In this document: positions 16,859 through 23,690 of the stretch, in pieces
Layout: every line of letters begins with the position of its first letter
Numbering within the stretch: position 1 is the stretch's first letter
Source: a virus
Direction: 5' to 3' (one strand)
DNA: 64,000 bases
IMG/VR virus record: IMGVR_UViG_3300042923_000281
Coordinates: 186,001-250,000 of that record
Notes under the pieces: generated by a model
Told to the model about the DNA's origin: nothing
Database searches by the model: none
Seen by the model: the letters and a program-made list of their open reading frames with translations, nothing else
Position numbers and translations under genes: made by a program

Positions 16859-18063
16859 TCCTTGTCTTCCTTCTTGTCTTCGTCACCAATGAACTTCTCA
16901 ATGGTGTCGTTGACTTCCCTGGGCAGTTCTGGATCAAGGAAGACGGTGTGGACAGGTTCGCCACGACCCATCCCTGGACGGTACATGCGAGCAACAGCAA
17001 TGGAGTCGACCGAGTGATCTTCCATTGTTGCCAGATGAGTACGGCGCGACAACCAACGGCCATCATTGTCCTTAGTCACCGTGCACTGTGCCGTCAGAGA
17101 CTCTTTACCGAGTGCCCGAGCCCACGCAGCCAGCCGACGTTTGTAGGCCACCTTGACCCGCAACGAAGCATTGTTGTACTGGCGGCGATTGTGTACCGGA
17201 TCGGTGGTCAACTTCATCTGGTCTTCAGAACACGCCACCAATCGTCCCCGGTATTCGGACGTGAGGAATGGGGTGCTGCGAAGTCGATGCAGTTGGGACA
17301 TGCCTTGAAGTGAGTCTTTCAGAGCGGTCGGGTTCTGCAACAGAGCCTTGCTTGCCGAACGAGACTCCAGTCCATCCGCAATGAACTTGTCCAGCACGCT
17401 GGTATCGCCGAGGAAGTGCAGGGCATACAGCTCAGCATCGCTTTCATCACCCTTTATTGGGGGAGAGACGATGATACCCCGAGAGGCAAACGGCTGAGCG
17501 TGTTCCAACTTGCGACGAGCGATCATCGGCGTGGAACCTGTCACAATGACAGGCACAGTCGGGCTGTCCATCCCTATATCCAGTGCCTTCTGAACGGCTT
17601 CTGGAGAGATGTCGATAAGACCACCGCTTTCAGTCATCCCATCTTTCAAGGCCGCTGCCATCGCACGGATAACGTTACCTTGCTGGGAAGGTTTACGCAT
17701 GTAGTCCTCGATGCTCGGTACAGGACGTTCCAGCATCGGATCGTCTTGGAACGGGTTGGTCGAACCTACATACTGGCAAGGAATGTCATCGACCATGACC
17801 AGATGTTCCTCGTCATAGCAGAGGTAGACCTTCAGCCAACTGGTGCCAATCCAGGACCCTTCAATGCGGGTCTCGATTTCACCGTAGGTCATGCGTGCCC
17901 AGTTGTAACCAACACGATCCATGGCCACGTACAGGTACTCACAGTGCAGGTCCTTCGAAGACTCCAGTACGGCAGCCGATTGTGCGATCACCGAGAACTT
18001 GACCCCTCGTGGCAGGATCAAGCGGAAGTTAGTGATGTGTTTCTTCAGTTCTTCGCGATTCAT
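16855..18063 (-). CDS. Unknown protein, first gene of a coupled operon
   Basis: 402 residues from the ATG at 18063 (MNREELKK), with GGGA 8 nt upstream; an ATG at 18072 is also possible, while the longer frame would run through the terminator at 18093-18112 and is rejected. No domain recognised. The C-terminus is acidic and lysine-rich (GDEDKKEDKE). It is the first of four genes joined by ATGA overlaps. Confidence 0.7.
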   Translation of the reverse strand: MNREELKKHITNFRLILPRGVKFSVIAQSAAVLESSKDLHCEYLYVAMDRVGYNWARMTYGEIETRIEGSWIGTSWLKVYLCYDEEHLVMVDDIPCQYVGSTNPFQDDPMLERPVPSIEDYMRKPSQQGNVIRAMAAALKDGMTESGGLIDISPEAVQKALDIGMDSPTVPVIVTGSTPMIARRKLEHAQPFASRGIIVSPPIKGDESDAELYALHFLGDTSVLDKFIADGLESRSASKALLQNPTALKDSLQGMSQLHRLRSTPFLTSEYRGRLVACSEDQMKLTTDPVHNRRQYNNASLRVKVAYKRRLAAWARALGKESLTAQCTVTKDNDGRWLSRRTHLATMEDHSVDSIAVARMYRPGMGRGEPVHTVFLDPELPREVNDTIEKFIGDEDKKEDKE

Positions 18064-18092
18064 GATGTACATCCCATGGTGAGAAAATAAAA

Positions 18093-18112
18093 GAGAGGGC
18101 CGAAGCCCTCTC
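18093..18112 (-). terminator. UUCG-loop terminator after 18126-18491
   Basis: Minus strand GAGAGGGC-TTCG-GCCCTCTC followed by TTTTATTTTC. Confidence 0.85.
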
Positions 18113-18125
18113 CTATTTACGTGTG

Positions 18126-18491
18126 TTAGAAATTCAGGCCAATAGCACCTGCGCCCTTGGTGGTGAACCAACGCTGCTTGACACCGTAGATGTCCAACAT
18201 GGTCGGGCCAACATTCAGCACGTCACAGGTGGCTTCGATAAGATCCATCACGTGGATCTCAGGATCGAGGATCTCGATCTTGCCAAAGCCAGTATCCGTT
18301 TGCTTCGCCCGGCAGACCACACGGCCATACTGATCGAAACGCACTTCCCCGTCTTCCTTCGAATACTCGATATGGAAGTACTGCCCCATCGTGTCGCAGC
18401 CAGTATCATCAATGATGTTAGCAGCAGCGAGTTGTTCCAGACGTTCGATGAACTTCTGGTTCAGTTGACGAGCGGAGAGTTGTTGAGTCAT
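18126..18491 (-). CDS. Unknown small protein
   Basis: 121 residues with an AAAGGA ribosome site 8 nt before the ATG. No domain recognised. It lies 61 nt after the stop of the gene at 18553 and ends in a strong UUCG-loop terminator. Confidence 0.7.
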   Translation of the reverse strand: MTQQLSARQLNQKFIERLEQLAAANIIDDTGCDTMGQYFHIEYSKEDGEVRFDQYGRVVCRAKQTDTGFGKIEILDPEIHVMDLIEATCDVLNVGPTMLDIYGVKQRWFTTKGAGAIGLNF

Positions 18492-18552
18492 TGTTGCATT
18501 CCTTTACTTGGTTAGTGTTGTTTCTTATAGTTGGGGAAGAGGTCCCCATACC

Positions 18553-19341
18553 TTATTCGCCTTCCAGTTCTTTCCGAACGCCTTCCAGAGTCAAGCCTGG
18601 CATGCATTCCCCTTCAGCAAACTCTTCAGGGCCCGTTTCATCGTTACGCTCAACCTTGCCCACTTGCCCCAGGTTGATGAGATCCCGGTATTGATCTTCT
18701 TCGAAGTGAACATCAAAACCGAGGAAGTCGATCTCACATCCACCGCTGCCGACGTAGCCAGTAGCGACCTGATGATCGAACGCGTTGGTCCAGTAGATCT
18801 CACGATCACCGAACGCATGGTCACGCAGCTCATCACGAGTAGCCGTGGAGAGCAGATTGACCGCATCATCGTAGGTGAACTCAGCGCGAGGCCAAGTGGT
18901 CGCTTCGATGTCAGCCGGATCGACGTCGAGGTAGAAGTGATCGAGGCCGTGAGACTTCTCCTTCTGCTCGCTGCGATCGTAGACTGCCAAGATACGGGAC
19001 TTGGCTTCCACTGTCACTACGTCACCTGTCTGAGTCGTCAACAGACGGCACAGGCGATCCACGTCCGCATTGTTCGTAGGCCAGATGCGGAACTTGCTTT
19101 CAACAGTGTCGCCCACGATGATCAACAGATCGAAGTTGGCTTCACCATCGAACTTGCCCATGGCCAACGACTCGAGACGGAAGGTCTCGATGACGTCACC
19201 GTAGTTGGTGATGTCGGTCACGAACTTGAAACCGGACTCAGTTTCAATGGTACGGATGCGACCGTAGTCCACTTCCAGATCGTCAGTGGTGACGATCACG
19301 CAGTCACGGCCATTCTCGTAGAACTCGTGTTGGGTATTCAT
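18553..19341 (-). CDS. Unknown acidic protein
   Basis: 262 residues, strongly acidic (many D and E), AAGGAG ribosome site. No motif recognised. A TACATGAT promoter-like box lies 58 nt upstream, and the gene is the first of a short operon with 18126-18491. Confidence 0.7.
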   Translation of the reverse strand: MNTQHEFYENGRDCVIVTTDDLEVDYGRIRTIETESGFKFVTDITNYGDVIETFRLESLAMGKFDGEANFDLLIIVGDTVESKFRIWPTNNADVDRLCRLLTTQTGDVVTVEAKSRILAVYDRSEQKEKSHGLDHFYLDVDPADIEATTWPRAEFTYDDAVNLLSTATRDELRDHAFGDREIYWTNAFDHQVATGYVGSGGCEIDFLGFDVHFEEDQYRDLINLGQVGKVERNDETGPEEFAEGECMPGLTLEGVRKELEGE

Positions 19342-19398
19342 GCTGACTCCTTAAATCTTGGTTAGTTGCTAGGTCGACTGTTCTCCCTAGTCACCGCT

Positions 19399-19406
19399 AT
19401 CATGTA
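19399..19406 (-). promoter_or_regulatory. Promoter-like box (TACATGAT)
   Basis: Minus-strand TACATGAT in the context ACAATACATGATAG, 58 nt upstream of the start at 19341; one mismatch to the recurrent TACATTAT box. Confidence 0.5.
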
Positions 19407-19439
19407 TTGTTTCAAATCTTTCGAATCAACAAAAGAAAA

Positions 19440-19457
19440 GGAGGGGTGCACCCCTCC
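19440..19457 (-). terminator. Terminator after 19463-19939
   Basis: Self-complementary ggaggggtgcacccctcc followed on the minus strand by TTTTCTTTTG, 5 nt beyond the stop. Confidence 0.8.
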
Positions 19458-19462
19458 TCCAT

Positions 19463-19939
19463 TCACTCTACCCGCAGTAGGACGTTGTCTTCGAACGTGT
19501 GCCACAGATGAAGGCTCTTATGTTCCATCATGGCAGCATGCATCGCAGGGATGTCCAGAGCGTCGTACGTCGAGGCATACGTGGCTAAGGCATGCACGAC
19601 ACTGTTTGATCCACCAATCGACTCCATGCGGTCCTGAGAGGCTTGTGAGATCTCTTTGAAGTCCAAGTAGTCACCCACGACATTGATAGTCTGCGGGATT
19701 TCGTTGTTGACATACTTGCTTGTCAGATGACGCAGGGCGATCGCCGCCAGCATGAGACGCTGCCGCCCGACAAACATACCGGACTGCCGCCCGATCTTCT
19801 CCAATGCTCGCGTAGGGACGTGCTGAAGGCCACCGTGCTGTTGACACAGCTCCATGTACTTCATCGCTGCTCGCTTACCACTGAAGTAGCCGTTGAAGTA
19901 GCCCTTCACGTAGCCGAAGTAATAACCGATTGATTTCAT
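19463..19939 (-). CDS. Unknown protein with a glycine/aromatic N-terminus
   Basis: 158 residues. The N-terminus has a repetitive Y-F-G pattern (IGYYFGYVKGYFNGYFSGK), which may be an amphipathic or interfacial element. The rest is helical with no known motif. It starts 1 nt after the stop of the gene at 19941, so the two are co-translated. Confidence 0.7.
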   Translation of the reverse strand: MKSIGYYFGYVKGYFNGYFSGKRAAMKYMELCQQHGGLQHVPTRALEKIGRQSGMFVGRQRLMLAAIALRHLTSKYVNNEIPQTINVVGDYLDFKEISQASQDRMESIGGSNSVVHALATYASTYDALDIPAMHAAMMEHKSLHLWHTFEDNVLLRVE

Positions 19940-19940
19940 G

Positions 19941-20420
19941 TCATTGTCCGTAGTAGTAATGGAAGGCGTCTGGGATGTCCGACGTGAAGATGTCTGGCGG
20001 AGCCGCAGTCAACTTGAACGTCATGAGGACTTCGCCCTCGGCGTAGGTGGTCGTCTCGTTAATACGAGTCTCACGTTTGAAGACACACTTGTCACCGTTG
20101 AAGCGGACATAACCGAAGTACGAGTTCTGCCCGTACAGTTGCTTGTTCTGCAACGTGCTACGCTTCGACCCCAATGGTGCCTCACCTGACACGACAATCA
20201 CGGTGACATCGCGACGTGCACCGATCTTGACGATGTAGTAGCAACGACCGAGCTGCTTGAGCATGGCCGGATGGATCTTCAGCTGGGTGTTGAGCTTACG
20301 GTTGACTGCATTGAGTATCTGAGAGCGTTTGGTGGTCGCTTCTTTTCGAGTGACCTTAGGTTTGGGCAGTAGTTTGCGCAAACGGGCAGCGTCGATGTCG
20401 TTTCTCAATTCAGGATGCAT
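19941..20420 (-). CDS. Unknown basic protein
   Basis: 159 residues; GGAAG ribosome site before the ATG at 20420. A lysine/arginine-rich N-terminal ~45 residues precede a beta-rich region (KRETRINETTTYAEGEVLMT). No family recognised. A weak box (ACCATTAT on the minus strand) lies about 24-31 nt upstream, preceded by a UUCG-loop terminator. Confidence 0.7.
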   Translation of the reverse strand: MHPELRNDIDAARLRKLLPKPKVTRKEATTKRSQILNAVNRKLNTQLKIHPAMLKQLGRCYYIVKIGARRDVTVIVVSGEAPLGSKRSTLQNKQLYGQNSYFGYVRFNGDKCVFKRETRINETTTYAEGEVLMTFKLTAAPPDIFTSDIPDAFHYYYGQ

Positions 20421-20464
20421 GGTGTACTTCCAATGGTCAGGTTATAATGGTGGACGGCATAAAT

Positions 20465-20480
20465 GGAGGCCGAAGCCTCC
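20465..20480 (-). terminator. UUCG-loop terminator after 20484-20867
   Basis: Minus strand GGAGGC-TTCG-GCCTCC then ATTTATG, 4 nt beyond the stop. Confidence 0.7.
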
Positions 20481-20483
20481 TAG

Positions 20484-20867
20484 TTATGCACGAAACTCTG
20501 TGGCAGACATTGTTGGTGCATCCACAATCTGTTCGATGACATCGTATCGTCCTCGGTGGAGGAGTAACGCGATCATCGACAGCTTGCCCTTATCGCCCGG
20601 CGTTTGTGCCTGTAGCGAAGAACCGAATCGACTGATGACTCTTTCCATGAGAGAAGCGTACTTCTTCTCAATGATGGTCACCTTCATCGACTCGATCAGG
20701 GCAAGTAGTGGGATCTGTGCTTCGTCCGCCTCTAATGTGCGGATCTTCTCTGTACCCAACTCCATCGCGTGGCTGAATGACTTCCCAATGCCCATGAACT
20801 GAGCCGTTAGGTCAGCATTGTCATCGAAAGCCCCACGGAATGAAGGATGAAACAGGTAGTAATGCAT
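20484..20867 (-). CDS. Unknown small protein
   Basis: 127 residues, AGGAG ribosome site. Mostly helical with no recognised motif. It lies between the RNA array side gene at 21105 and a terminator, and belongs to the run of short accessory-type genes. Confidence 0.65.
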   Translation of the reverse strand: MHYYLFHPSFRGAFDDNADLTAQFMGIGKSFSHAMELGTEKIRTLEADEAQIPLLALIESMKVTIIEKKYASLMERVISRFGSSLQAQTPGDKGKLSMIALLLHRGRYDVIEQIVDAPTMSATEFRA

Positions 20868-21104
20868 GTAGCGCTCCTAGTGTGTGCTGCTTCCCCAAGC
20901 AACGTGGTGCGGCATAACTGCCCGCCTGCCTTGAAAGACAAACGGGCAGCTAGAGGCTTTGTCGGTCACTGTTCGACCGAGTCACATGTCGCGGCTGGCA
21001 TGAGCCAGATCGTACAACAGTCCATCCGGGTAACACTCAGGCATCTACTCAGACGGACCTCGAGTAGAGACTGCTCACTGGGTGTGCACCCCCATGAGAT
21101 GTGT
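20868..21104. other. 237-nt gap with stem-loops
   Basis: No convincing gene. Two stems are visible: ctgcccg/cgggcag (20918-20924 and 20943-20949) and tcggtc/gaccga nearby. They may terminate the gene at 21105 or continue the RNA array to the right. Confidence 0.4.
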
Positions 21105-21350
21105 TCAGTTGCAGTTCATCGGAATGGGCGGGTTGAACACTTCAGTGGCCACGTATCGGCTACTGACGTTACCCAGTCCATCTTCCCGAAGAACTACGAT
21201 ACCTTTGGAGCGGAGCAAATACGGCAGCGGTCCCATGTACAAATCCTCCAGTGGAGGACAGTACCCTTCCATCTCACCGTGAAACTCCATGAGAGGAGGG
21301 GGTGGGCCTGCTTCTAAGCGCCGTCTACGGGCGCCTTTTCGATTGCACAT
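21105..21350 (-). CDS. Small basic/proline-rich protein, unknown
   Basis: 81 residues from the ATG at 21350, with GGAG 7 nt upstream; a TTG 6 nt earlier is less likely. The N-terminus is arginine-rich (CNRKGARRRRLEAGPPPP), then several proline/tyrosine turns. It lies directly downstream of the RNA array and may be transcribed with it. Confidence 0.55.
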   Translation of the reverse strand: MCNRKGARRRRLEAGPPPPLMEFHGEMEGYCPPLEDLYMGPLPYLLRSKGIVVLREDGLGNVSSRYVATEVFNPPIPMNCN

Positions 21351-21372
21351 GCTCAAACTCCTGTATAAAAGA

Positions 21373-21486
21373 CAGTGAAGCCGTTCTCCTCTCGTGTCCG
21401 GGACTTTTCCCTCATCCTGAGGACTATGCTCCCTGTTCGCCTTACGAGGGTTACTTAGAGCTCGGCTAACGAGTACAGCTTCACTG
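21373..21486 (-). ncRNA. Structured RNA candidate E (114 nt)
   Basis: Closed by a 9-bp perfect stem, cagtgaagc/gcttcactg. Inside, minus-strand hairpins CTCG-TTAGC-CGAG and GGGA-AAAG-TCCC within GTCC/GGAC are visible. No ORF of note and no tRNA T-arm. It abuts element F. Strand is inferred from the tRNAs. Confidence 0.45.
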
Positions 21487-21537
21487 GCGCGCTTTGAATC
21501 AACCAGCGGGACGGCGTCCGCCTACACCCTACGCGCC
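21486..21537 (-). ncRNA. Mini tRNA-like element F (52 nt)
   Basis: A 7-bp acceptor-like stem GGCGCGT/GCGCGCC with a following A, and a T-arm-like hairpin CGCT-GGTTGATTCAA-AGCG. There is no D-arm or anticodon arm. It could be a decayed tRNA or a minimal structured RNA. Confidence 0.35.
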
Positions 21538-21562
21538 GCGCAGGAATGCCACTGATTGAAAA

Positions 21563-21677
21563 GGGTCGTCCTGGGGAGACTCAAACTCCCGACCGCTGCC
21601 ACGTTGTTAGGCCCAAGTCCCTCGGAAGGGAGTATGGGCCTGAAAAGGCAGTGCTCTATCAACTGAGCTACAGGACC
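21563..21677 (-). tRNA. tRNA-Glu(TTC)-like gene with ~39-nt insertion in the anticodon loop
   Basis: Acceptor GGTCCTG/CAGGACG (6 of 7 pairs, G1-G72 mismatch), D-arm GCTC-AGTTGATA-GAGC, anticodon stem CTGCC/GGCAG, variable loop CGGTC and T-arm GGGAG-TTTGAGT-CTCCC are all in place. The anticodon loop is 46 nt instead of 7: TTTTCA, then a hairpin (GGCCCA/TGGGCC enclosing TCCC/GGGA), then AACAACGT. If the insertion follows position 37 the anticodon is TTC. The 3' end reads ACCC rather than CCA. It may be a decayed tRNA, an intron-bearing tRNA or a tRNA mimic. Confidence 0.6.
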
Positions 21678-21681
21678 GAAA

Positions 21682-21757
21682 TGGCTCCACGACCTGGACT
21701 CGAACCAGGGACACTACGGTTAACAGCCGTATGCTCTACCAACTGAGCTATCGCGGA
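21682..21757 (-). tRNA. tRNA-Asn(GTT)
   Basis: 76 nt with encoded CCA. Acceptor TCCGCGA/TCGTGGA, D-arm GCTC/GAGC, anticodon loop CTGTTAA between TACGG/CCGTA, T-arm CCTGG-TTCGAGT-CCAGG. Fully canonical. Confidence 0.95.
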
Positions 21758-21761
21758 ATGT

Positions 21762-21858
21762 GCTCACTGCTGGGCTATACCCAGATCCCCTGCGCTGCCA
21801 ATCCCATTCGCTTCGCCTTGAAGGGGCTTGCGGGATCGGCTGCCAATGGGCAGTGAGC
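21762..21858 (-). ncRNA. Structured RNA candidate A (97 nt)
   Basis: Closed by a 9-bp perfect stem gctcactgc/gcagtgagc. On the minus strand, CCGATCCC/GGGATTGG (8 bp with one G-U) and TGGG-TATAG-CCCA form further arms, and ATTGGCAGC occurs twice. It lies 4 nt from tRNA-Asn and 9 nt from element B, so it occupies a position in the array as a tRNA would. No T-arm or anticodon arm can be drawn. Confidence 0.5.
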
Positions 21859-21867
21859 GGTTTATCA

Positions 21868-21982
21868 ACATCTTCAAGTAGATTTCACCGTACCGTCGGC
21901 TGTGATGTTACTTTCTACTTGCCTACCTTTCGGCTGATTCCCTGCATCCAGGCTCACGCTTTAACTGGATACTTGAAGATGT
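21868..21982 (-). ncRNA. Structured RNA candidate B (115 nt)
   Basis: Closed by a 13-bp perfect stem acatcttcaagta/tacttgaagatgt. Internal arms on the minus strand include TCCAG/CTGGA and GCC/GGC. It lies 7 nt from tRNA-Gln. No tRNA arms and no ORF. A 13-bp perfect match across 89 nt is very unlikely by chance. Confidence 0.55.
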
Positions 21983-21989
21983 CGACAAC

Positions 21990-22068
21990 TGGAAGGGGCA
22001 TCTGGATTCGAACCAGAGAATGACAGGATCAAAACCTGTTGCCTTAGGCCAGACTTGGCTACACCCCT
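21990..22068 (-). tRNA. tRNA-Gln(TTG)
   Basis: 79 nt with encoded CCA. Acceptor AGGGGTG/TGCCCCT, extended D-arm, anticodon loop TTTTGAT between ACAGG/CCTGT, T-arm TCTGG-TTCGAAT-CCAGA. Confidence 0.93.
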
Positions 22069-22108
22069 AAATGCTTGGGACGTCACTCCCGTGTTGCAAT
22101 GTAGCGTT

Positions 22109-22297
22109 GAACGCTTCCCCTTATGTTCCGTTCTCTCTGAGGCGGGACTCGAACCCGCAACGGACATGAGCTCTGATGCCCTAGGGCCGCACTCATTCCA
22201 CACCAACGGACAGGCAGCCACAATGGACTTAGGGTTGTTGGACCGAAGCCCTCACCCTCGGGTATACCAATTCCCCCACTCGTGAGAGGAAGCGTTC
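22109..22297 (-). ncRNA. tRNA-Leu(GAG)-like RNA D inside a long closing stem (189 nt)
   Basis: Closed by a 10-bp perfect stem (ggaagcgttc/gaacgcttcc). Within it (22132-22288) a class II tRNA can be traced: D-arm GGGGAATTGGTATACC, anticodon stem CGAGG/CTTCG around GTGAGGG (anticodon GAG, Leu) and T-arm GCGGG-TTCGAGT-CCCGC. The variable region is ~85 nt instead of ~15 and holds its own hairpins (CCAACAA/TTGTGG, ATGAG/CTCAT); the acceptor is irregular (CTCTC/GAGAG and GAG/CTC with a bulge). No CCA is encoded. Confidence 0.5.
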
Positions 22298-22302
22298 GAA
22301 CA

Positions 22303-22379
22303 TGGCGGCTCCAAGGGGACTTGAACCCCTGACCCCCGGCGTGACAGGCCGGTGCTCTAACCAGCTGAGCTATGGAACC
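22303..22379 (-). tRNA. tRNA-Asp(GTC)
   Basis: 77 nt with encoded CCA. Acceptor GGTTCCA/TGGAGCC, D-arm GCTC/GAGC, anticodon loop CTGTCAC between CCGGC/GCCGG, T-arm AGGGG-TTCAAGT-CCCCT. Confidence 0.95.
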
Positions 22380-22386
22380 TAGAAGA

Positions 22387-22474
22387 TGGTGGAGAGAGAA
22401 GGATTCGAACCTTCGAAGTGCGGTCGCACGTCAGATTTACAGTCTGATCCCTTTGACCACTCGGGAACCTCTCC
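22387..22474 (-). tRNA. tRNA-Tyr(GTA)
   Basis: 88 nt, class II, CCA encoded. Acceptor GGAGAGG with its 3' strand, anticodon loop CTGTAAA between CAGA/TCTG, long variable arm, T-arm GAAGG-TTCGAAT-CCTTC. Confidence 0.95.
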
Positions 22475-22483
22475 TAATAGGGT

Positions 22484-22580
22484 GGAAAGGCCGTCGCCAT
22501 TAGCCGCGATGGCGATAACGCCGATCCGTTCGCTGCTCAAAGGCTGCATGGATCACGGCGGCGGAGGCGACGGCCTTTCC
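22484..22580 (-). ncRNA. Structured RNA candidate C (97 nt)
   Basis: Closed by a 15-bp perfect stem ggaaaggccgtcgcc/ggcgacggcctttcc, extendable by one T-A pair. Internal arms on the minus strand: GATCC/GGATC extended by CGCC/GGCG, and GGCG-TTAT-CGCC. It lies 9 nt upstream of tRNA-Tyr and is the first long element of the array. Same length as element A but unrelated sequence. Confidence 0.55.
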
Positions 22581-22681
22581 AAACGCTCGAAGCCTAGGAC
22601 GTTTTTCGCCTACAACCGTTTAAGGGGTAAGGGACAAAGGCTCTTCACATAGACTACGTCCCTCGTGTAATTTTTTACACG
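22581..22681 (-). other. Upstream part of the RNA array: three short hairpins
   Basis: Three stems in a row: aaacg/cgttt (22581-22621) enclosing TAGG/CCTA, gggac/gtccc (22631-22662) and the AT-rich cgtgtaa-tttt-ttacacg (22664-22681). No gene and no TACATTAT box. The last could be an operator or part of a promoter for the array. Confidence 0.35.
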
Positions 22682-22714
22682 ATTACAAGGACTTACTTGG
22701 AAAGCAGGCATAAA

Positions 22715-22735
22715 CGCCGTGCATCACACACGGCG
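22715..22735 (-). terminator. Terminator after 22750-23592
   Basis: Stem cgccgtg/cacggcg with a 7-nt loop, then TTTATG on the minus strand, 15 nt beyond the stop. If it is efficient, the RNA array needs its own promoter. Confidence 0.65.
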
Positions 22736-22749
22736 CTATGCGGGGAACG

Positions 22750-23592
22750 TTACACGAGACGACGGTTGCCGTCAGCCAGGTGCACTTCGATTTCGATCTG
22801 GAAGTCTTCGCTGAACGAGGAGGTCACGTGAGTGATACCACGCTGTGCATCGAGGCCGATGTCGAACAACAGCTCATCACCGATGTCGCCCGAGATGCCG
22901 AAGCCACGAACCATCTTCTCAACACGCACGGTAGCGTCGTCGATTGGATCGCCGTTCTGATTGAACACGCTGATCGCGCCGACCGGGATGTTGTAGATGG
23001 TGCCGGTGTAGCAGCAGGCGTCGATCTGACCTTCCAGCGCCTTGAAGATGCGCGGCATGATGTCGAAGCGAGTGCCGTTGGCTACCGAGAAACGGATCTT
23101 GGCTTTGTGTTCCACGCGAGCTTCTGGCAGCAGCAGTTCCAGACGCTGAGTCAGGACGGTGTCCAGCTCGTGCATCAGTTGCAGTTGCTTTTGTTGTAGG
23201 GCCAACTGGTGAATGTCCAGCGTTGGGAACTTGTCCAGGAACGCTTGACGCTCGGGAGCACGGTCGTCAACTTCAGCCGCCTTCTCGTCCTGGATGTCCA
23301 GGAAGGTACGCAGCTTGTTGACGCGGTCGTAGTTCTCAGCACGCTCGCCCTTGAGGCGCTGAATGAATGGGGGCAGATCAGAAGCATCACCGATAGCGAT
23401 GTACGCTTTCTCGAACGTTTCCACTGGCGAGAGGCTTACGTAGCCGTCTTCGTATTCGACGACGTAGACTTCCTCTTCCATGTTGGGATGGTTGCCGCCG
23501 ACTGCACGGGTTTCAGCAGCGAGGCTGCGGGTCATCTTGGCAGCGCGAACGATCTTGGTGCCAGTGTAGTGTTGGTAGGTTGGAAGCGACAT
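22750..23592 (-). CDS. Unknown protein, possible virion or early gene
   Basis: 280 residues; AAGGAT ribosome site before the ATG at 23592. A charged helical region (about 80-165) precedes a beta-rich C-terminal part (VNP-type turns, FNQNGDPIDDATVRVEK). No family recognised. Separated from the phosphatase gene by a 170-nt gap with a short coding leader. Confidence 0.65.
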   Translation of the reverse strand: MSLPTYQHYTGTKIVRAAKMTRSLAAETRAVGGNHPNMEEEVYVVEYEDGYVSLSPVETFEKAYIAIGDASDLPPFIQRLKGERAENYDRVNKLRTFLDIQDEKAAEVDDRAPERQAFLDKFPTLDIHQLALQQKQLQLMHELDTVLTQRLELLLPEARVEHKAKIRFSVANGTRFDIMPRIFKALEGQIDACCYTGTIYNIPVGAISVFNQNGDPIDDATVRVEKMVRGFGISGDIGDELLFDIGLDAQRGITHVTSSFSEDFQIEIEVHLADGNRRLV

Positions 23593-23690
23593 CGGTATAT
23601 CCTTACCGGTTGTTGGAAATAGGCGGGGGCTTGTAGCCGTTCCATGTTGCGGACGGGTGCGCTAGGTTCGAAACGAGGTAGATGGCCTCT

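Noticed and set aside
20847-21317. 156-codon plus-strand frame
   Set aside because: Overlaps the starts or bodies of two better-supported minus-strand genes and lacks a ribosome site.
21563-21677. Group I or group II intron in the Glu-like tRNA
   Set aside because: The insertion is about 39 nt, far too short for a self-splicing intron, and has no conserved core.
21373-22681. CRISPR array
   Set aside because: The repeated elements are tRNAs and individual hairpins; there is no constant repeat or regular spacer length.
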